From: Brevibacterium antiquum CNRZ 918
Lineage (GTDB): Bacteria; Actinomycetota; Actinomycetes; Actinomycetales; Brevibacteriaceae
Assembly (NCBI RefSeq): GCF_900169145.1
Contig: NZ_FXZD01000001.1
Coordinates: 310,001 to 374,000 of the forward strand
DNA: 64,000 bases
Direction: 5' to 3'
This document shows positions 61,829 to 64,000 of the stretch, one piece after another. Position numbers and translations under genes: made by a program. Every line of letters begins with the position of its first letter. Within the stretch, counting starts at the first letter, position 1. The notes beneath the pieces were generated by a model. That model was not told where the DNA came from. It ran no database searches and worked only from the letters and a program-made list of their open reading frames with translations.

Positions 61829-63231
61829 TGGCCAGGATCTACGGCCTCGAGACCGAATACGGCCTCGCCCATTCGGCTGGCGAAGGCGACCGACGTATCG
61901 GTCCGGAGGAGATCGCGCGCTATCTGTTCCGACCCATCGTCGAATGGGGACGCTCCTCCAACGTGTTCCTGCCCAACGGCTCCCGGCTCTACCTCGACGT
62001 CGGTTCCCACCCGGAATACGCCACCGCAGAATGCGATAACCTCAGCGATCTGCTCACTCAGGACCGGGCGGGCGAGTCCCTGATGATCGATCTGCTGAGT
62101 CAGGCTCAGTCGAGCATCGAGGCCGATGGGCTCGGCGGGCGAATCCACATGGTCAAGAACAACACGGACGCTGCCGGGAACTCCTACGGCTCCCATGAGA
62201 ACTTCCTCATCCGCCGCAATCTCGACTTCAACCGTCTGACCACAGTGCTGCTTCCCTTCCTCGTCTCCCGTCAGCTGCTGGTGGGTGCCGGAGCCATCAT
62301 CCCCGCACAGTCCTCATTCCACCCCGACGTCGAGGCGAACCGGTCGGACATGATGTTCGGTCTCTCGGCTCGTTCGGATGTGATGTGGGAAGGATTGTCG
62401 TCGGCGACAACACGTTCACGCCCGATCATCAACGCTCGAGACGAACCGCACGCGGATGCAGAGAAGTACCGTCGTCTCCATGTCATCGTCGGCGATTCCT
62501 CGATGTCGACAGCCACCTCGGCGCTCAAGATCGGCTCGGCGGTGCTCATGCTCGACCTCATCGAACAGGGCGCACGGATCCCCGAAAACGGTCTGCGCCA
62601 CCCCGTGCGCGACATCCGTCTCGTCGCCAGAGACCTCACCGGGTCGGTGAAGCTCGAGCGCACGGACTCGACGACGATCACACCGCTGAACCTGCTCACG
62701 GACTACCGCGACCGTGCTCAAGTTCTCGTGCAGAGGGGCGACCACAGCCTCGGTGATGATGGGATGGCCGAATACGTCATCGATCTGTGGACCCGGATGC
62801 TCGAAGCGATTGCAGCTCAAGACTTCTCCGCCGTTGACCGCGAGATCGATTGGGTGATGAAGAAGACGCTCATCGATCGGGCGATGGCCCGCGGCATCGA
62901 CGCCGTCACGGATCCCCGGATCTCGCGCCTCGACATCGCCTATCACGACATCACGCCCGACACCGGGCTGTTTCCCAAGCTGGAACGGACCGGGATGGCG
63001 AAGAACCTGGTCTCTCCCGAGGCAAGGGAAAAGGCGAAGGATGTGCCACCGGCGACCACTCGCGCAGCCATCCGCGGCGAATTCGTCCGTGCCGCTCATG
63101 CCGCGCGCCGTGACTACACCGTCGACTGGGTGCATCTGCGACTCAACGACGAATCCGGGCGTGCCGTGGCGCTTAAGAACCCCTTCGAGTCCACACACCC
63201 ACAGGCTGAAGCGCTCATCGCTGGCCTGTAA
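61828..63231 (+). CDS. pafA: Pup ligase PafA
   Basis: PafA links Pup to lysines of target proteins. The 467-residue protein is a Dop homologue: start R-I-Y-G-L-E-T-E-Y-G, the catalytic aspartate in L-D-V-G-S-H-P-E-Y-A-T-A-E, and R-I-H-M-V-K-N-N-T-D-A-A-G-N-S-Y-G-S-H-E-N (catalytic loop). It lacks the Dop-loop. It is the last proteasome gene in the block. Confidence 0.96.
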   Translation: MARIYGLETEYGLAHSAGEGDRRIGPEEIARYLFRPIVEWGRSSNVFLPNGSRLYLDVGSHPEYATAECDNLSDLLTQDRAGESLMIDLLSQAQSSIEADGLGGRIHMVKNNTDAAGNSYGSHENFLIRRNLDFNRLTTVLLPFLVSRQLLVGAGAIIPAQSSFHPDVEANRSDMMFGLSARSDVMWEGLSSATTRSRPIINARDEPHADAEKYRRLHVIVGDSSMSTATSALKIGSAVLMLDLIEQGARIPENGLRHPVRDIRLVARDLTGSVKLERTDSTTITPLNLLTDYRDRAQVLVQRGDHSLGDDGMAEYVIDLWTRMLEAIAAQDFSAVDREIDWVMKKTLIDRAMARGIDAVTDPRISRLDIAYHDITPDTGLFPKLERTGMAKNLVSPEAREKAKDVPPATTRAAIRGEFVRAAHAARRDYTVDWVHLRLNDESGRAVALKNPFESTHPQAEALIAGL

Positions 63232-63267
63232 GATCTCAGTGATCTGGTCTTGAACGAAAGGAACCAC

Positions 63268-64000
63268 GTGCGCACCAAAGTGCTCGCCGTCATCGCGGCC
63301 GCCACACTGCTGCTGTCCGCCTGCGGACAGGGCGAGGAGGCGGAAAACACGACAAGTGCCCCGCCATCCGTTTCGGCCGAGGACGCGAAGTCGACCAGTC
63401 TCGACGACATCACAGTCAAGGGCAAGATGGGTGAGAAGCCGAAGGTCAGCTTCGACGCGCCCCTGGTCGTGGACAAGACCGGAGAGTCCGTCATCAGCGA
63501 GGGCAAGGGCGATAAGGTCGCCGACGGTGAACAGGTCACTGCACAGATGACCTTGGTCTCAGGCACCACCGGCAAGCAGATCGAATCGAGCTACGATTCG
63601 AAGTCACCGGCAGGATTCCCGATGGACAAGAGCCAGATCTCGGAGGAGCTCTACAATGCGCTCCTGGACACGAAGGTCGGGTCGCGCGTGCTCATGTCGC
63701 TCAACGGCAGTGCGCAGCAGGGCCAGCCCGCACAGACTCTCGTCTACGTCATCGACATTGAGAAGACCACGAAGCCCCTGACCCGTGCCGAAGGCAAGCA
63801 GGTCGACCAGTCGAAGAACCCCGTGAAGGTCACGCGGGCCGACGACGGTGAGCCGTCTATTTCGAAGCCGAAGGGCAAGGCCCCGAAGGAACTCGAAACG
63901 TACACGACGATCGAGGGTGACGGACCGAAGGTCAAGGAAGGCCAGAGTGTGGCCGTGCATTACTCCGGTTGGCTCTGGGACGACAATTCGAAGTACTTCG
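63268..64000 (+). CDS. FKBP-type peptidyl-prolyl isomerase lipoprotein (truncated by window edge)
   Basis: GAAAGGA precedes a GTG at 63268 that opens a frame running off the right edge (244 residues visible). The start M-R-T-K-V-L-A-V-I-A-A-A-T-L-L-L-S-A-C is a lipoprotein signal with lipobox L-S-A-C. Then comes a Ser/Thr-rich spacer, a degenerate FKBP-like domain (residues about 50-165), and a second beginning G-Q-S-V-A-V-H-Y-S-G-W-L-W-D-D. Such double-FKBP lipoproteins follow pafA in many actinobacteria. It would act outside the membrane to help protein folding. Confidence 0.88.
   Translation, partial: MRTKVLAVIAAATLLLSACGQGEEAENTTSAPPSVSAEDAKSTSLDDITVKGKMGEKPKVSFDAPLVVDKTGESVISEGKGDKVADGEQVTAQMTLVSGTTGKQIESSYDSKSPAGFPMDKSQISEELYNALLDTKVGSRVLMSLNGSAQQGQPAQTLVYVIDIEKTTKPLTRAEGKQVDQSKNPVKVTRADDGEPSISKPKGKAPKELETYTTIEGDGPKVKEGQSVAVHYSGWLWDDNSKYF

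Overview
The window is high-GC, densely packed chromosomal DNA of an actinobacterium. Gene content (mycothiol ligase MshC, Pup-proteasome, ImuA'/ImuB/DnaE2 mutasome, SufR-led suf operon, InhA-type FabI) fixes the phylum. The combination resembles Micrococcales and most of all Brevibacterium-like genomes; the genus is an inference from recall, not a search. There is no prophage, complete transposon, CRISPR array or rRNA. Nearly all of it is ordinary core chromosome; the unusual material sits in small decayed genes, repeats and control sites.

Layout: 1-5.4 kb holds the 5' end of transketolase, heme O synthase (ctaB), a monooxygenase gene broken by a 20-bp duplication, a VOC-family remnant abutting heme A synthase (ctaA), and an ABC exporter. 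5.4-12.1 kb is the iron-sulfur assembly operon sufR-sufB-sufD-Rieske-sufC-sufS-sufU-sufT, with a candidate operator just before sufR. 12.2-16 kb has RNase HI with an extra C-terminal domain, an ABC-F protein, and a SURF1/small-Cys-protein/DUF3099 cluster. 16-18.3 kb has fabG-fabI and a SixA-like phosphatase. 18.3-26.7 kb mixes serB, an unknown protein, an ABC ATPase, a TauE-like permease, two RNA methyltransferases, a phosphatase, YbaK, rpmE2, a ThiD/PdxK-like kinase and a SAM methyltransferase.

26.9-34.4 kb carries a DUF222-HNH protein followed by an SOS-box-driven mutagenesis cassette imuA'-imuB-dnaE2. 34.5-36.9 kb is metY-metX. 37-43.3 kb is a fatty-acid oxidation locus (acyl-CoA oxidase-like enzyme and TetR repressor, divergent from thiolase-FabG4-MaoC). 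A tRNA-Leu(GAG) and an M20 peptidase follow, then a frameshifted YdcZ-type transporter.

45.9-54.1 kb is the conserved actinobacterial block around mycothiol synthesis (DUF5703, phosphomutase-like protein, UppP, an AKR-fold protein, DUF3090, SCO1664-like, mshC, PAC2, HAD, RecB-like nuclease). 54.2-64 kb is the pupylation/proteasome block (site-2 protease, TrmI, ARC, DUF3054, Dop, Pup, PrcB, PrcA, PafA, FKBP lipoprotein).

The most notable signals are: a 16-bp perfect palindrome present three times, twice read in frame as V-P-A-G-T; an ARC ATPase lacking the usual C-terminal Q-Y-L; an aldo/keto-reductase-fold protein with all four catalytic positions changed; RNase HI fused to a ribbon-helix-helix-like tail; and an SOS promoter placed for leaderless imuA' translation.
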